From Schumannella soli (lineage in GTDB: Bacteria > Actinomycetota > Actinomycetes > Actinomycetales > Microbacteriaceae), in contig NZ_VHQG01000001.1 of the NCBI RefSeq assembly GCF_006517435.1, positions 486,206-550,205 of the forward strand: DNA of 64,000 bases, given 5' to 3'. Positions 9,858 to 19,574 of this stretch are shown here, piece by piece. A model generated the notes under the pieces. That model was not told where the DNA came from. It made no database searches and was given only the letters and a program-made list of their open reading frames with translations. The position numbers were made by a program, and so were the translations under genes. Each line of letters begins with the position of its first letter. Within the stretch, counting starts at the first letter, position 1.

Positions 9858-11285
9858 TCACGGAGTCACGGCGATGTACTTCTCCTCGAGGTACTCGAGG
9901 ATGCCCTCCGAGCTGCCCTCGCGGCCGAGACCGCTCTGCTTGACGCCGCCGAAGGGCGCGGCGGGATCGCTGACCACACCGCGATTGATGGCGACCATGC
10001 CCGACTCCAGACGGTGGGCGACGGCCATCGCCGCCCGCTCCTCACCGAAGACGTAGGCCATCAGGCCGAACTCGGTGTCGTTCGCCATCCGCACCGCGTC
10101 GTCGATGTCGGAGAACGTCACCACCGAGGTGACCGGTCCGAAGATCTCTGTCGTGGTGATGCGCGAGCCGTGGGAGACACCGGTGATCAGCGTGGCGTCG
10201 TAGAAGGCCCCCTCGGTGGAGGCGTTGCCGCCGACGATAACGCGCGCGCCGTCGTCTCGGGCCGCGTCGACCAACTCGGCGACCTTGTCGCGCTCGGCCA
10301 CCGAGACCATCGCCCCCAGATCGTTGTTCCGGTCGAGACCCGAGCCGACCCGCAGCGCAGCCAGTCGTGCAGCCATCCGGTCGACGAAGGCGTCGTGGAC
10401 GGACTCGTGCACATAGAAGCGATTCGCGGCCGTGCACGCCGAGCCGCCGTTGCGCATCTTCGCCAGCATCGCCCCGTCGACGGCCGTGTCGAGATCGGCG
10501 CCCTCCAGCACGATGACCGGTGCATTGCCGCCGAGCTCCATCGAGGCGCTGACCACGCTGCCGGCACAGGCGTGCAGCAGCGTGCGCCCGACCTCGGTCG
10601 ACCCGGTGAACGACAGCTTGCGCACCTCGGGGCGATCGAGCATCGCGGCCACGATCGGCCCGGTCGGCACCGGCGTCACCAGGTTCACGACACCGCGCGG
10701 CACTCCGGCCCTCGTCAGCGCATCGACGATGTACGCCGCCGTCAGGGGCGTTTCGCGCGCTGGCTTCAGAACGGTTGTGCACCCGGCAGCGAGGGCCGGG
10801 CCGAGTTTGCGTGTGGCCATCGCCGCGGGGAAGTTCCACGGGGTGATGAGCAACGACACCCCGATCGGCTGCCGCTCGACGATGATGCGCTTGTCGCCGG
10901 CGGGCGAGAGGCGGTAGTCGCCGGGAATACGCACCGCCTCCTCAGCGAACCAGCGGAAGAACTCGGTCGCGTAGCCGGCCTCGGCGAGAGCGTCACCCCA
11001 CGACTTGCCGTTCTCGCGCACCATGATCTCCGCGAACTGCTCGGTCTCCGCGCGCAGCAGCTCGTAGGTCGCCCGCAACAGCTCGCCCCGTTCCCGCGGC
11101 GCGGTCGCTGCCCACGATTCCTGCGCTGCGGCCGCCGCGTCGACCGCGTCGAGGCAGTCCTGCTCCGACGCGATGGCGAAGCTTGCGACGACCGACAGAT
11201 CGGCGGGATCGATCACGTCGAACCGCTCGCCGTTCGACCCCGGTCGCCACTGGCCGTCGATGAAGAGGTCGGTCTTGAGATTCAT
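9858..11285 (-). CDS. Aldehyde dehydrogenase, succinate-semialdehyde dehydrogenase type
   Basis: 475 aa, full length for the family. It shows SLLITPWNFPAAMATRKLGP, the nucleotide-loop FTGSTEVGR, the catalytic base Glu in ELGGNAP (about 250) and the catalytic Cys283 in GGSACTAANRF. The overall style (LFIDGQW, KPARETPLTA, FGLMAYVFG) is that of GabD-like succinate-semialdehyde or related semialdehyde dehydrogenases. It oxidises an aldehyde to an acid with NAD(P)+ in the cytoplasm. Its ATG overlaps the stop of the iron alcohol dehydrogenase gene by 4 bases, so alcohol-to-aldehyde-to-acid conversion is likely. It could alternatively act on the aldehyde released by the HpcH/HpaI aldolase of the plus-strand arm. 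Confidence 0.88.
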   Translation of the reverse strand: MNLKTDLFIDGQWRPGSNGERFDVIDPADLSVVASFAIASEQDCLDAVDAAAAAQESWAATAPRERGELLRATYELLRAETEQFAEIMVRENGKSWGDALAEAGYATEFFRWFAEEAVRIPGDYRLSPAGDKRIIVERQPIGVSLLITPWNFPAAMATRKLGPALAAGCTTVLKPARETPLTAAYIVDALTRAGVPRGVVNLVTPVPTGPIVAAMLDRPEVRKLSFTGSTEVGRTLLHACAGSVVSASMELGGNAPVIVLEGADLDTAVDGAMLAKMRNGGSACTAANRFYVHESVHDAFVDRMAARLAALRVGSGLDRNNDLGAMVSVAERDKVAELVDAARDDGARVIVGGNASTEGAFYDATLITGVSHGSRITTTEIFGPVTSVVTFSDIDDAVRMANDTEFGLMAYVFGEERAAMAVAHRLESGMVAINRGVVSDPAAPFGGVKQSGLGREGSSEGILEYLEEKYIAVTP

Positions 11286-12514
11286 GATGTGCTCCGGGTT
11301 CGAAGGGCGCCGACATGAGCGCGCTGAAGGATGCCGAGCAGCAGCTCAGCGGTGGCCGGTCGCGGCGAGATGGCCACGAGACGCCCGGAGGCGAGACCGA
11401 GTTCCGCGATCCGGGGAAGCTGGTCGGCGGCGACGCCGATCTCGGCCAGTGACGGCGGCAACCCGATTCGGGCACCCAGGTCGGCGGTGATCCGCACGGC
11501 GTCATCGGCGAGAGAGTCGACATCGTCGGCCGTCGACCCGAGCGCGCGGCCGATGTCGGCGATGCGCGCATCCACCTCGTCGTCCCCGCGCAGCGCCTCG
11601 AGCACATAGGGCAGCAGCAGGCCGGTGCCCAGACCGTGGGGAGTATGGGTGAGCCCGCCGACGGGGTACTGCAGCGCGTGCGATAAGTGGGTTCCGGTCG
11701 AGCCGAAGGTCATGCCGCCGAGCAGGCTGCCGTAGGCGACCTCACGCCGAGCGTCGCGATCGGAGGGGCTGTGCACGGCAGCGGGGAGCCAGCGCCCGAG
11801 CCGGCGCACGCCCTCGAGTGCGAGCAGGTCGGAGAACAGGTTGCGTCCGGTGAAGACGGGCTGGGCCGAGCTCCAGTCGAGGTCGAAAGGTGTCGCCGTG
11901 TACGACTCGACCGCGTGCACGAGCGCGTCGATGCCGGAGTGCGCGGTGACCGAGGCCGGCGCGCCGTAGGTGAGTTCCGGGTCGACGAGGGCGGCGACCG
12001 GCACGAGGTGCGGGCTCGAGATGCCGACCTTCAGCTCCCGGTCGGGGTCGCTCACGACCGCGACGGGGGTCGCCTCCGATCCGGTGCCGGCCGTCGTCGG
12101 CAGCGCGATGATGGGCGCGACCGGACCGGGGACCGCGTTCTCGCCGTAGAAGTTCGCGAGCGGTCCGCCGTGCGCGACGAGCAGGGCGATGATCTTCGTC
12201 GCGTCGAGCGCACTGCCGCCGCCGATCCCGACGACCACATCGGGCCCGAACCGGCGCGCCGAGACCCCGAGCTCGTCGAGCGACGGAACGGGCAGCTCGG
12301 GCTGCACCCCGGTCTCGATCTGCACCGTGATGCCGCGTTCACGCACGGCGTCGATGAGATCGGTGACGATGGTCGTCGTCGCGAGTGCCGCGTCGACGAC
12401 GACGAGAGCGCGACGCCCGTGCTGCTGCACCAGCTCGGGGAGCTGTGCGCGCACGCCGCCGCCGAAGTGGATGCGCCCCGGCAGTCGCAGCGTGCCGGTG
12501 GGAGAGGCTGACAT
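11282..12514 (-). CDS. Iron-containing alcohol dehydrogenase / maleylacetate-reductase family
   Basis: 410 aa from the ATG at 12514, which has AGGAGA just upstream; the frame stays open further upstream but is not protein-like. Family features are GRIHFGGGVRAQLPEL, GIGGGSALDATK for the nucleotide, LPTTAGTGSEAT, and a metal site with VTAHSGIDALVHAVES and the His-rich SHALQYPVGGLTHTPHG. The family covers 4-hydroxybutyrate dehydrogenases, maleylacetate reductases and 1,3-propanediol-type enzymes. Coupling to a semialdehyde dehydrogenase favours a hydroxy-acid or diol oxidation (inference). It follows the PotD-like binding protein gene by about 120 bases. Confidence 0.87.
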   Translation of the reverse strand: MSASPTGTLRLPGRIHFGGGVRAQLPELVQQHGRRALVVVDAALATTTIVTDLIDAVRERGITVQIETGVQPELPVPSLDELGVSARRFGPDVVVGIGGGSALDATKIIALLVAHGGPLANFYGENAVPGPVAPIIALPTTAGTGSEATPVAVVSDPDRELKVGISSPHLVPVAALVDPELTYGAPASVTAHSGIDALVHAVESYTATPFDLDWSSAQPVFTGRNLFSDLLALEGVRRLGRWLPAAVHSPSDRDARREVAYGSLLGGMTFGSTGTHLSHALQYPVGGLTHTPHGLGTGLLLPYVLEALRGDDEVDARIADIGRALGSTADDVDSLADDAVRITADLGARIGLPPSLAEIGVAADQLPRIAELGLASGRLVAISPRPATAELLLGILQRAHVGALRTRSTS

Positions 12515-12634
12515 GGTTCTCCTGAGATGTCGGGCGGCGGACGTTCCACCGCCGGAAAGGCCGTCCGCGATCGACGGCCCGGTCGTGGAGCCGGGTGCGC
12601 GCGACATCATCGACCCCGCACGCACCCGGGTCGG

Positions 12635-13717
12635 TCAGCCGGCCAGCCAGGTGGTCAGCTTGGTCGAGGCGTCATTGAAGTTCTTCGTGTACCAGTCGAC
12701 GTCCTGAAGCACCGTCTCGCCGGTGTTCGCAGATCCGTAGAGGGCGACCTGCTCGGTGTATTCATCGAGCTTCGGCTTGGCGGTGTTGTTGATCGGAGCG
12801 ACTCCCAGCAGCTCCGCGATCCTGGCGGCCTGTTTGGGCTCGGTCACCGAGACCAGGAACTTCTCGGCGGCCTCCTTCTTGGTCGAGCCCTTCGGCACGG
12901 CGAAGACGTTGACGCCGGCCACCGTCTGATCCCAGACCACGGTGATGTCGTTGCCGTCGCGCAGCAGCGGCACGAGACGCGAGTCGGGCAAGAAGAACAT
13001 GTCCACCTGCTTGGCTGCCACGGCCTGCTGCAGCGCACCGACATTGGGCGAGAAGGTGGTCGAGCTGCGGATCGTGTCGAGCTTGTCGAGCGCGCGATCG
13101 ACGTCGAGCGGATAGAGGTCGTCGGGCTTCACGCCATCGGCGAGCAGCGGGTACTCGAGGATGCCGTTCTGCAGGTTGGTCACGAACCCGCGCTGGCCGG
13201 GGAACTTCTTGACGTCGAAGAAGTCCTCGACCGTCTTCGGCCCCTTGCCCTTCGGGAAAGCGTCGGTGCGGTACGCCAGCGGCGACGACAGCACCCAGTT
13301 GCCGACGTAGCACTTGCCGACGCCGCCCTCGACGAGGTCGTCGGTCTTGATCGCCGAGGTGTCGAGCTTCTCGAACAGCGTTCCGCAGTTCTGCTCGGCG
13401 GCATACGGTGCCGTCGCGACGACATCCCACTGCACGGCTCCGCTCTCGACCTGGGCCTTGACCTGGGCGACATCGGGCGGGGACGTGTTGACGAAGGTGA
13501 CCTCGGGGTGCGCCTTCGTGTAGGGCTCCTGCCACGCCTTGATCATGGCGTCCTGTCCCTCGCCGCCGTAGCCGACGAAGGTGAGCTGCGCGGGCGCATC
13601 GGCGTCAGCGCTGCCGCTGTCGGCCGGTGCCGGGTCGCTCGTGCCGCAGCCGGCGAGCAGGCCGAGGGCCGCGGCAGCCGCGACGGTGGTGAGTGCGAAT
13701 CGAGAATGGGACTTCAT
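12635..13717 (-). CDS. PotD-like extracellular solute-binding lipoprotein
   Basis: 360 aa from the ATG at 13717; longer starts add an Arg-rich stretch unlike a signal peptide. The signal ends LGLLAGC (lipobox, Cys about 23), with a Ser/Asp/Ala-rich linker. The mature part begins LTFVGYGGEGQDAMIKAW and continues with WDVVATAPYAAEQNCGTLF, FFDVKKFPGQRGF and YTEQVALYGSAN, as in spermidine/putrescine-type binding proteins. It is the last transporter gene of the minus-strand operon, after the ATPase and two permeases. Polyamine-type importers also carry other organic cations and organic acids, so the ligand is open. The neighbouring catabolic genes should act on it. Confidence 0.87.
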   Translation of the reverse strand: MKSHSRFALTTVAAAAALGLLAGCGTSDPAPADSGSADADAPAQLTFVGYGGEGQDAMIKAWQEPYTKAHPEVTFVNTSPPDVAQVKAQVESGAVQWDVVATAPYAAEQNCGTLFEKLDTSAIKTDDLVEGGVGKCYVGNWVLSSPLAYRTDAFPKGKGPKTVEDFFDVKKFPGQRGFVTNLQNGILEYPLLADGVKPDDLYPLDVDRALDKLDTIRSSTTFSPNVGALQQAVAAKQVDMFFLPDSRLVPLLRDGNDITVVWDQTVAGVNVFAVPKGSTKKEAAEKFLVSVTEPKQAARIAELLGVAPINNTAKPKLDEYTEQVALYGSANTGETVLQDVDWYTKNFNDASTKLTTWLAG

Positions 13718-13806
13718 CGTCGTATTCCTCCGGGTTGGGTGTCGGCTGGTCAGCCGTGCTGTGGGATGCGGGGCGGGCCCGCGGAAGAGAGAATCGGAAC
13801 GGGATG

Positions 13807-14946
<1,140 letters not shown>

Positions 14947-14958
14947 CGAGGTCGCTCC

Positions 14959-15834
14959 TTATGAACGAGGGGTCTTGCGCCGTACGAGCTGCGGGATGAG
15001 CAGGAGGATGGTGACGGAGACGACGACGAGGCTCGACGCGGCGGCGATCGTCGGGTCCACTTCGACGGTCACGGCGGTGTACATCTGCACGGGCAGTGTC
15101 TGGAAGGTCGGGGATCGCAGGAAGAGGGCGATCACCACCTCGTCGAGCGACGTGACGAAGGCGAACAGTGCGCCGGTGACGACGCCACGGCCGATGAGCG
15201 GCATCGTCACGCGCAGGAAGGTGTGCAGCGGTGTGGCACCCAACGACGCCGAGGCGCGCAGCAGCCGTCGGTCGAAGCCTCCGAGCGCGCTGGTGACCGC
15301 GACCAGCACGAACGGGAGGCCGATCGTGGCGTGGGCCAGCACGTAGCCGCCGAGGGTGCCCGTGATGCGCCACTGCAGGAACGAGATGTAGACCGCGACG
15401 GCGAGCACGATCGCCGGCGTCACCATCGAGATCATCAACAGCGTGCGCATGGCCCGCGCCAAGCGGCCGGTCAGCGCGTTCAGGCCCACGGCCGCCGCCG
15501 TCCCGAAGACGGTCGCGATGAGCGCGGCGAGCACCGCCACCAGCAGCGAGTTGCCGAGCGACCCGATCCACTTCGGATCGGTGAAGAAGCGCTCATAGAG
15601 CGCCAGCGAGAACTCCTTCGGCGGGAACTGGAAGCTCGAACTGCCGCCGAAGCTCATCGGGATGACGATGACGGTCGGCAGCACGAAGTAGCCGGCGACG
15701 ACCACGCCGATCGCGATGAGCCACCAGGGCACGGGATCCGCGGAGCGGCGGCGGCGATGCGGGGGGCGGGAGGGCGCGGCCGTCGCGTCGGCAACCGAGT
15801 CGCTCGACGCCGGGCGGGTGGTCGTGGCGGTCAT
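14959..15834 (-). CDS. ABC importer permease, PotC-like
   Basis: 291 aa. The cytoplasmic N-terminus is Arg-rich, followed by six predicted membrane segments starting WWLIAIGVVVAGYFVLPTVI. The EAA-loop equivalent ASLGATPLHTFLRVTMPLI contacts the ATPase. It closely follows the first permease (ATGA-type 4-base overlap at 15831-15834) and belongs to the same PotABCD-like importer. Confidence 0.92.
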   Translation of the reverse strand: MTATTTRPASSDSVADATAAPSRPPHRRRRSADPVPWWLIAIGVVVAGYFVLPTVIVIPMSFGGSSSFQFPPKEFSLALYERFFTDPKWIGSLGNSLLVAVLAALIATVFGTAAAVGLNALTGRLARAMRTLLMISMVTPAIVLAVAVYISFLQWRITGTLGGYVLAHATIGLPFVLVAVTSALGGFDRRLLRASASLGATPLHTFLRVTMPLIGRGVVTGALFAFVTSLDEVVIALFLRSPTFQTLPVQMYTAVTVEVDPTIAAASSLVVVSVTILLLIPQLVRRKTPRS

Positions 15835-16706
15835 CGCTTCGTCCCCTCACCGCTCGTCGCCACTACCCCGATGGCCGAGATGGTGCCGCCGAAGCGATTG
15901 GCCCAGGCCACGAGCAGCAGCGTGACCACGAGTACGACGATGCCCAGGGCACTCGCGCCGGCGAAGTCGAGCAGCTGGGTGGTGCGCTGGTTCAGCAGCT
16001 GCGCGACGAGCGACTGCTGAGGCGATCCGATCAGCGCCGGCGTGACGTAGAAGCCGAGGCTGAGGGTGAAGACGAGGATCACTCCCGCCACGACCCCGCC
16101 GCGCGACAGCGGCCAGTAGATCTTCCAGAATGCGACGATCGGCGACGATCCGAGCCCGCGCGCGGCGAGCAGCAGGCGTCGGTCGATGCCGCCGAGCGAA
16201 CTGTAGAGCGGCAGCACCATGAACGGCAGCAGCACCTGGCTCATCGCGATCGTGACGCCCGAGGTGGTGCCCGAGAGCACCACGTCGGGCATCCCGAGGA
16301 AGGCGAACGCCTCGCTGACCGGGCCGCCGCGCTGCAGCAGCACGAGCCAGGCGAAGTTGCGGGCCATGACCGAGGTCCAGAACGGCACGAGCACCACGAC
16401 CAGCAGGACGGCGCGCGCACGCGGGCCGACCCGGGTGAGCAGATAGGCGTAGGGATACCCGAGCAGCAGCGCGACCGCCGTGACAATGAGCGCGGTCGTG
16501 GCCGTGCGGCCGAGCACCGTCAGGGTCACGCCATCGGTGAACAGGTGGGCGTAGTTGTCGAGGGTCCACGTCGGGCTCGACAGGCTGCGGACGAGACTGG
16601 AGAACAGCGGGACGAGCAGGATGACCGACAGGAGCGCCAGGGCGGGCATCAGCAGAAGCCAGTTCCTGTCGAGCCGGAACCGGCGGCGGGGTGAGGTGGA
16701 TGACAT
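15831..16706 (-). CDS. ABC importer permease, PotB-like
   Basis: 291 aa from the ATG at 16706; an open frame continues upstream inside the IclR gene but is out of frame with it and lacks permease features. Membrane segments begin WLLLMPALALLSVILLVPLF, and the EAA-like loop is ARGLGSSPIVAFWKIYWPLS. It forms the channel with the PotC-like protein. It lies 25 bases after the IclR stop, so regulator and importer share a transcript. Confidence 0.92.
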   Translation of the reverse strand: MSSTSPRRRFRLDRNWLLLMPALALLSVILLVPLFSSLVRSLSSPTWTLDNYAHLFTDGVTLTVLGRTATTALIVTAVALLLGYPYAYLLTRVGPRARAVLLVVVLVPFWTSVMARNFAWLVLLQRGGPVSEAFAFLGMPDVVLSGTTSGVTIAMSQVLLPFMVLPLYSSLGGIDRRLLLAARGLGSSPIVAFWKIYWPLSRGGVVAGVILVFTLSLGFYVTPALIGSPQQSLVAQLLNQRTTQLLDFAGASALGIVVLVVTLLLVAWANRFGGTISAIGVVATSGEGTKR

Positions 16707-16731
16707 CGTCGTCTTTCGCAGGTCGGTCGGT

Positions 16732-17526
16732 TCAGCTGCTCGCGAGATCGCTGAGCAGTTCGGCTGAGGCGCGCAGCGCGGCGACGCGATCGCGGATCTC
16801 GGGCTCGTCGCCGGGTCGCAGAAGCGCCGTGGTGCCGATGAGCGCGATGGCGGCCTGCACATTGTGCGGGCCGAAGACGGGTGCCGCGACCGACGCCAGT
16901 CCGATGCGACCGAGGTCGGCCCACGCGATGCGATCGCGCCGCACCCGGGCGAGCACCTCGCGCTCGTGGCGCGCCGCATCGGGCTCGAGCGCAGCGTGAA
17001 GGCGACCGACCGTCGCCGGATCGGACTGGAAGGCGAGCAGTACGCGCGACTGGGCCGACTTGGCCTCGAGCAGGGTGCCGATGCGCACGGTCAGCATCAC
17101 CGCGCCGGCGGCGGCTTCCTCGACGAGGGTGACGATGGCGCCGGAGCGGCCGAGGAAGCTCATGACCGCGGTGAGACCGGTGTCGTCGGAGAGGCGACGC
17201 ATCACGGGCGGCGCCACCGAGAGCACGTCCTGCCGCGATGAGATGTAGGCGCCCAGCTGTTCCAGGAGCGGGCCAGGACGGTTGTCGGCGTCGAGGAAGC
17301 CCGAGGTCTGCAGCGACTGGAGGTAGCGGTGCGCGGTCGTCCTGTTCATGCCGAGCCGCTCCGCGACGAAGGCGGCGCTGAGCACGTGCACGTCGCGGTC
17401 GAAGAGCGAGAGCACCAGGCCGGCCCGCTCGATCGACTGGATCGCCCCTTTCTCGATCTCGAGAGACGGCGTGCCGACCGGATGCGCGGGGGCGCCGAGC
17501 GGGTCGCCGATCAGCTCGCGGGCCAC
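16732..17526 (-). CDS. IclR-family transcriptional regulator heading the importer operon
   Basis: 264 aa from a GTG. IQSIERAGLVLSLFDRDVHVL leads into the winged helix FVAERLGMNRTTAHRYLQSL (about residues 54-73), followed by the effector domain VAPPVMRRLSDDTGLTAVMS. It is the first gene of the minus-strand importer operon and is divergent from the DUF6282-BKACE operon. The 175-base gap between them carries two inverted repeats. It is the obvious candidate regulator of both arms. It resembles the IclR at 9030-9803 along its length. Whether it activates or represses is not visible. Confidence 0.9.
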   Translation of the reverse strand: MARELIGDPLGAPAHPVGTPSLEIEKGAIQSIERAGLVLSLFDRDVHVLSAAFVAERLGMNRTTAHRYLQSLQTSGFLDADNRPGPLLEQLGAYISSRQDVLSVAPPVMRRLSDDTGLTAVMSFLGRSGAIVTLVEEAAAGAVMLTVRIGTLLEAKSAQSRVLLAFQSDPATVGRLHAALEPDAARHEREVLARVRRDRIAWADLGRIGLASVAAPVFGPHNVQAAIALIGTTALLRPGDEPEIRDRVAALRASAELLSDLASS

Positions 17527-17545
17527 TCTGCCTCCTCATCTTTGA

Positions 17546-17581
17546 GTTCGGATTCTGGGACATACGTTTCAGATTACGAAC
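17546..17581. promoter_or_regulatory. Inverted repeat in the IclR divergent promoter, candidate operator
   Basis: GTTCGGATTCTG (17546-17557) and CAGATTACGAAC (17570-17581) match in 10 of 12 inverted positions around a 12-base spacer. It lies 19 bases before the IclR start, where a repressor would block the importer operon. Confidence 0.55.
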
Positions 17582-17653
17582 AGTAGGTGATGTGCCATCG
17601 GTGGTCAAGCGCCATGAAGATCGTGTTTTCTCGGTGGACAGACCGGATTGCGA

Positions 17654-17666
17654 TTCATATAGTGAA
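17654..17666. promoter_or_regulatory. Short inverted repeat TTCA-N5-TGAA before the plus-strand arm
   Basis: TTCATATAGTGAA is an AT-rich inverted repeat 35 bases before the DUF6282 start. IclR-type boxes are often short AT-rich palindromes with TTC/GAA ends. It could equally be part of a -10 region (CATATAGT). Confidence 0.4.
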
Positions 17667-17701
17667 CCCGCAATGTCGCATCCTGAACTTGGAGTTCTCA
17701 C

Positions 17702-18619
17702 ATGACCGATTCCTCGTCACCCGCCGTCTCGCCGGCCCTGCTCAAGGTGCTCGACGGCGCCGTCGATCTCCATGTGCACTCCGGCCCGAGCCCGTTCCCC
17801 CGCCGGATCAACCACGTCGAGGCCTCGTACGACGCCGCGCGCATCAACCTGCGAGCGCTGCTGATCAAGTCGCACCACCACAACACCGTCATGGACCTGC
17901 TCGCCATGCGCGACCTGCTCGCCGTCGCACCCACGCCCGTCTACGGCGGCGTCGCCCTCAACAGCGAGGTGGGCGGCGTCAACCCGTCGGCGGTCGCGCT
18001 CGCGATCAAGATGGGCGGGCGCGCGGTCTGGGGACCGACCGTATCGTCGGCGCGCCACATCGACGCGCACAAGCACGACGACGGGTTCCCCAACAACGAC
18101 TCGGAGCTCGAAGAGGAGGAGGTGTCGATCTATGACGAGACGGGCGCCGTGTCCGCCGCGACCGTCCGCGTCACGCAGCTGATCGGCGAGGCCGACATCC
18201 TGCTCACCGGCGGGCACCTCGACGTGGACTCGCAGCGCGACCTCTTCGCCGCCGCGCGCGACAACGGCGTGCGGCGCATGCTCGTCCACCACCCCGACTT
18301 CATCGTCGGCGCCGACGAGGACGACGTCGAGTCGCTGCTCTCCTACGGCGCCTACGTCGAGCACGAGATGTCGATGTACCATCCCGGCGTCGAAGCGCCC
18401 GGCTGGCCCATCAGCCGTCTCGTCGACTGGATCCAGAAGATCGGACCGGAGCGCACCGTCATCGACTCCGACCTCGGCCAGAAGCAGAACCCGCTGCCCG
18501 TCGACGGGTACATCCACGTCGTGCAGCAGCTGCTCGACCACGGCGTCAGCGAGAAGGACGTGCGGCAGATGATCTGCCGTAACACCGCGTTCCTGCTCGG
18601 TCTCGAGGATGCCGCCTGA
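17702..18619 (+). CDS. DUF6282 family protein, amidohydrolase-like
   Basis: 305 aa. The N-terminal DLHVHSGPSPFPRR looks like the metal-binding HxH strand of the amidohydrolase/PHP superfamily. Further candidate ligands are KSHHHNT, LVHHPDF and the late DSDLGQ. I recognise it as the DUF6282 type, for which I know no proven reaction. The fold suggests hydrolysis of an amide, lactone or cyclic bond. It is the first gene of the plus-strand catabolic operon, and its stop overlaps the BKACE start (TGATG). It may carry out the opening step on the imported compound (inference). Confidence 0.75.
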   Translation: MTDSSSPAVSPALLKVLDGAVDLHVHSGPSPFPRRINHVEASYDAARINLRALLIKSHHHNTVMDLLAMRDLLAVAPTPVYGGVALNSEVGGVNPSAVALAIKMGGRAVWGPTVSSARHIDAHKHDDGFPNNDSELEEEEVSIYDETGAVSAATVRVTQLIGEADILLTGGHLDVDSQRDLFAAARDNGVRRMLVHHPDFIVGADEDDVESLLSYGAYVEHEMSMYHPGVEAPGWPISRLVDWIQKIGPERTVIDSDLGQKQNPLPVDGYIHVVQQLLDHGVSEKDVRQMICRNTAFLLGLEDAA

Positions 18620-19551
18620 TGCGCGCCGCAGAACAGGTCATCATCAGCACGGCCGTCACGGGATCGGTCAACGTGCCGTCGCAGAGCGATCACCTCCCCG
18701 TCTCTGCCGACGAGATCGTCGCGGCCGCGATCGGCGCCGCCGAGGCCGGCTCCGCGATCATCCACCTGCACGCCCGTCACGACGACGGCCGCCCGGCGTG
18801 GGAGCCCGAAGTCTGGGAGCGCATCGTGCCGCCCATCCTCGAGGCCACCGACGCGGTGCTCAACCTCTCGACGGGCGGATCATCGCAGATGACGATGGAG
18901 CAGCGACTGGCCGGCGCCAACCGATTCAGCCCGGAGCTGGCCAGCCTCAACATGGGCTCGATGAACTTCGTCTACTCGGGCATCGCCGATCGGGTGCAGC
19001 AGTGGAAGCACGAGTGGGAGAAGCCGTATGTGCTGGGCACCTACGCGCATCCCTTCATCAACTCCTTCGCCCAGATCGAGCGCACGCTGCGCGAGCTCGG
19101 CGATGAGAAGGGCACCCGTTTCGAGTTCGAGTGCTACGACATCGGCCACCTGTACACGCTCGCCCACTTCGTCGACCGCGGCCTCGTGACCGGGCCGATC
19201 ATGATCCAGGGCGTCTTCGGCATCCTGGGCGGAATCGGCGCCGACCACGCCAATCTCGAGCACATGGTGTCCATCGCCGACAAGCTCTTCGGCGACGACT
19301 ACCAGTTCTCGGCATTCGCCGCGGGGCGCGATCAGATGTCGTTCGCCACGCACAGCGCCTGGCTCGGCGGGCACGTGCGCGTCGGCCTGGAGGACAGCCT
19401 CTGGATCGGGCGAGGTCGGCTCGCCGAGAGCAACGCCCAGCAGGTCGAGAAGATCCGCACCGCGGTCGACGACCTCGGCAAGACCATCGCCACGCCCGAC
19501 GACGCCCGCCGCATGCTCGGCCTCAAGGGCCGCGCCGGCGTGACCGCCTGA
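18619..19551 (+). CDS. Beta-keto acid cleavage enzyme (BKACE, DUF849)
   Basis: 310 aa. The family's zinc site is seen in IIHLHARHDDG (two His) and GTYAHPFINSF; the LNLSTGGSS and MGSMNFV loops are also typical. BKACE enzymes such as Kce combine a beta-keto acid with acetyl-CoA to give acetoacetate and a new acyl-CoA. The substrate side-chain pocket varies between clades and cannot be read here. It overlaps the DUF6282 gene by one base and is followed in the same operon by CoA-transferase and thiolase genes that would consume the acetoacetate. Confidence 0.88.
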   Translation: MRAAEQVIISTAVTGSVNVPSQSDHLPVSADEIVAAAIGAAEAGSAIIHLHARHDDGRPAWEPEVWERIVPPILEATDAVLNLSTGGSSQMTMEQRLAGANRFSPELASLNMGSMNFVYSGIADRVQQWKHEWEKPYVLGTYAHPFINSFAQIERTLRELGDEKGTRFEFECYDIGHLYTLAHFVDRGLVTGPIMIQGVFGILGGIGADHANLEHMVSIADKLFGDDYQFSAFAAGRDQMSFATHSAWLGGHVRVGLEDSLWIGRGRLAESNAQQVEKIRTAVDDLGKTIATPDDARRMLGLKGRAGVTA

Positions 19552-19574
19552 CCCGGCACCAGAACGGAGCCCCC

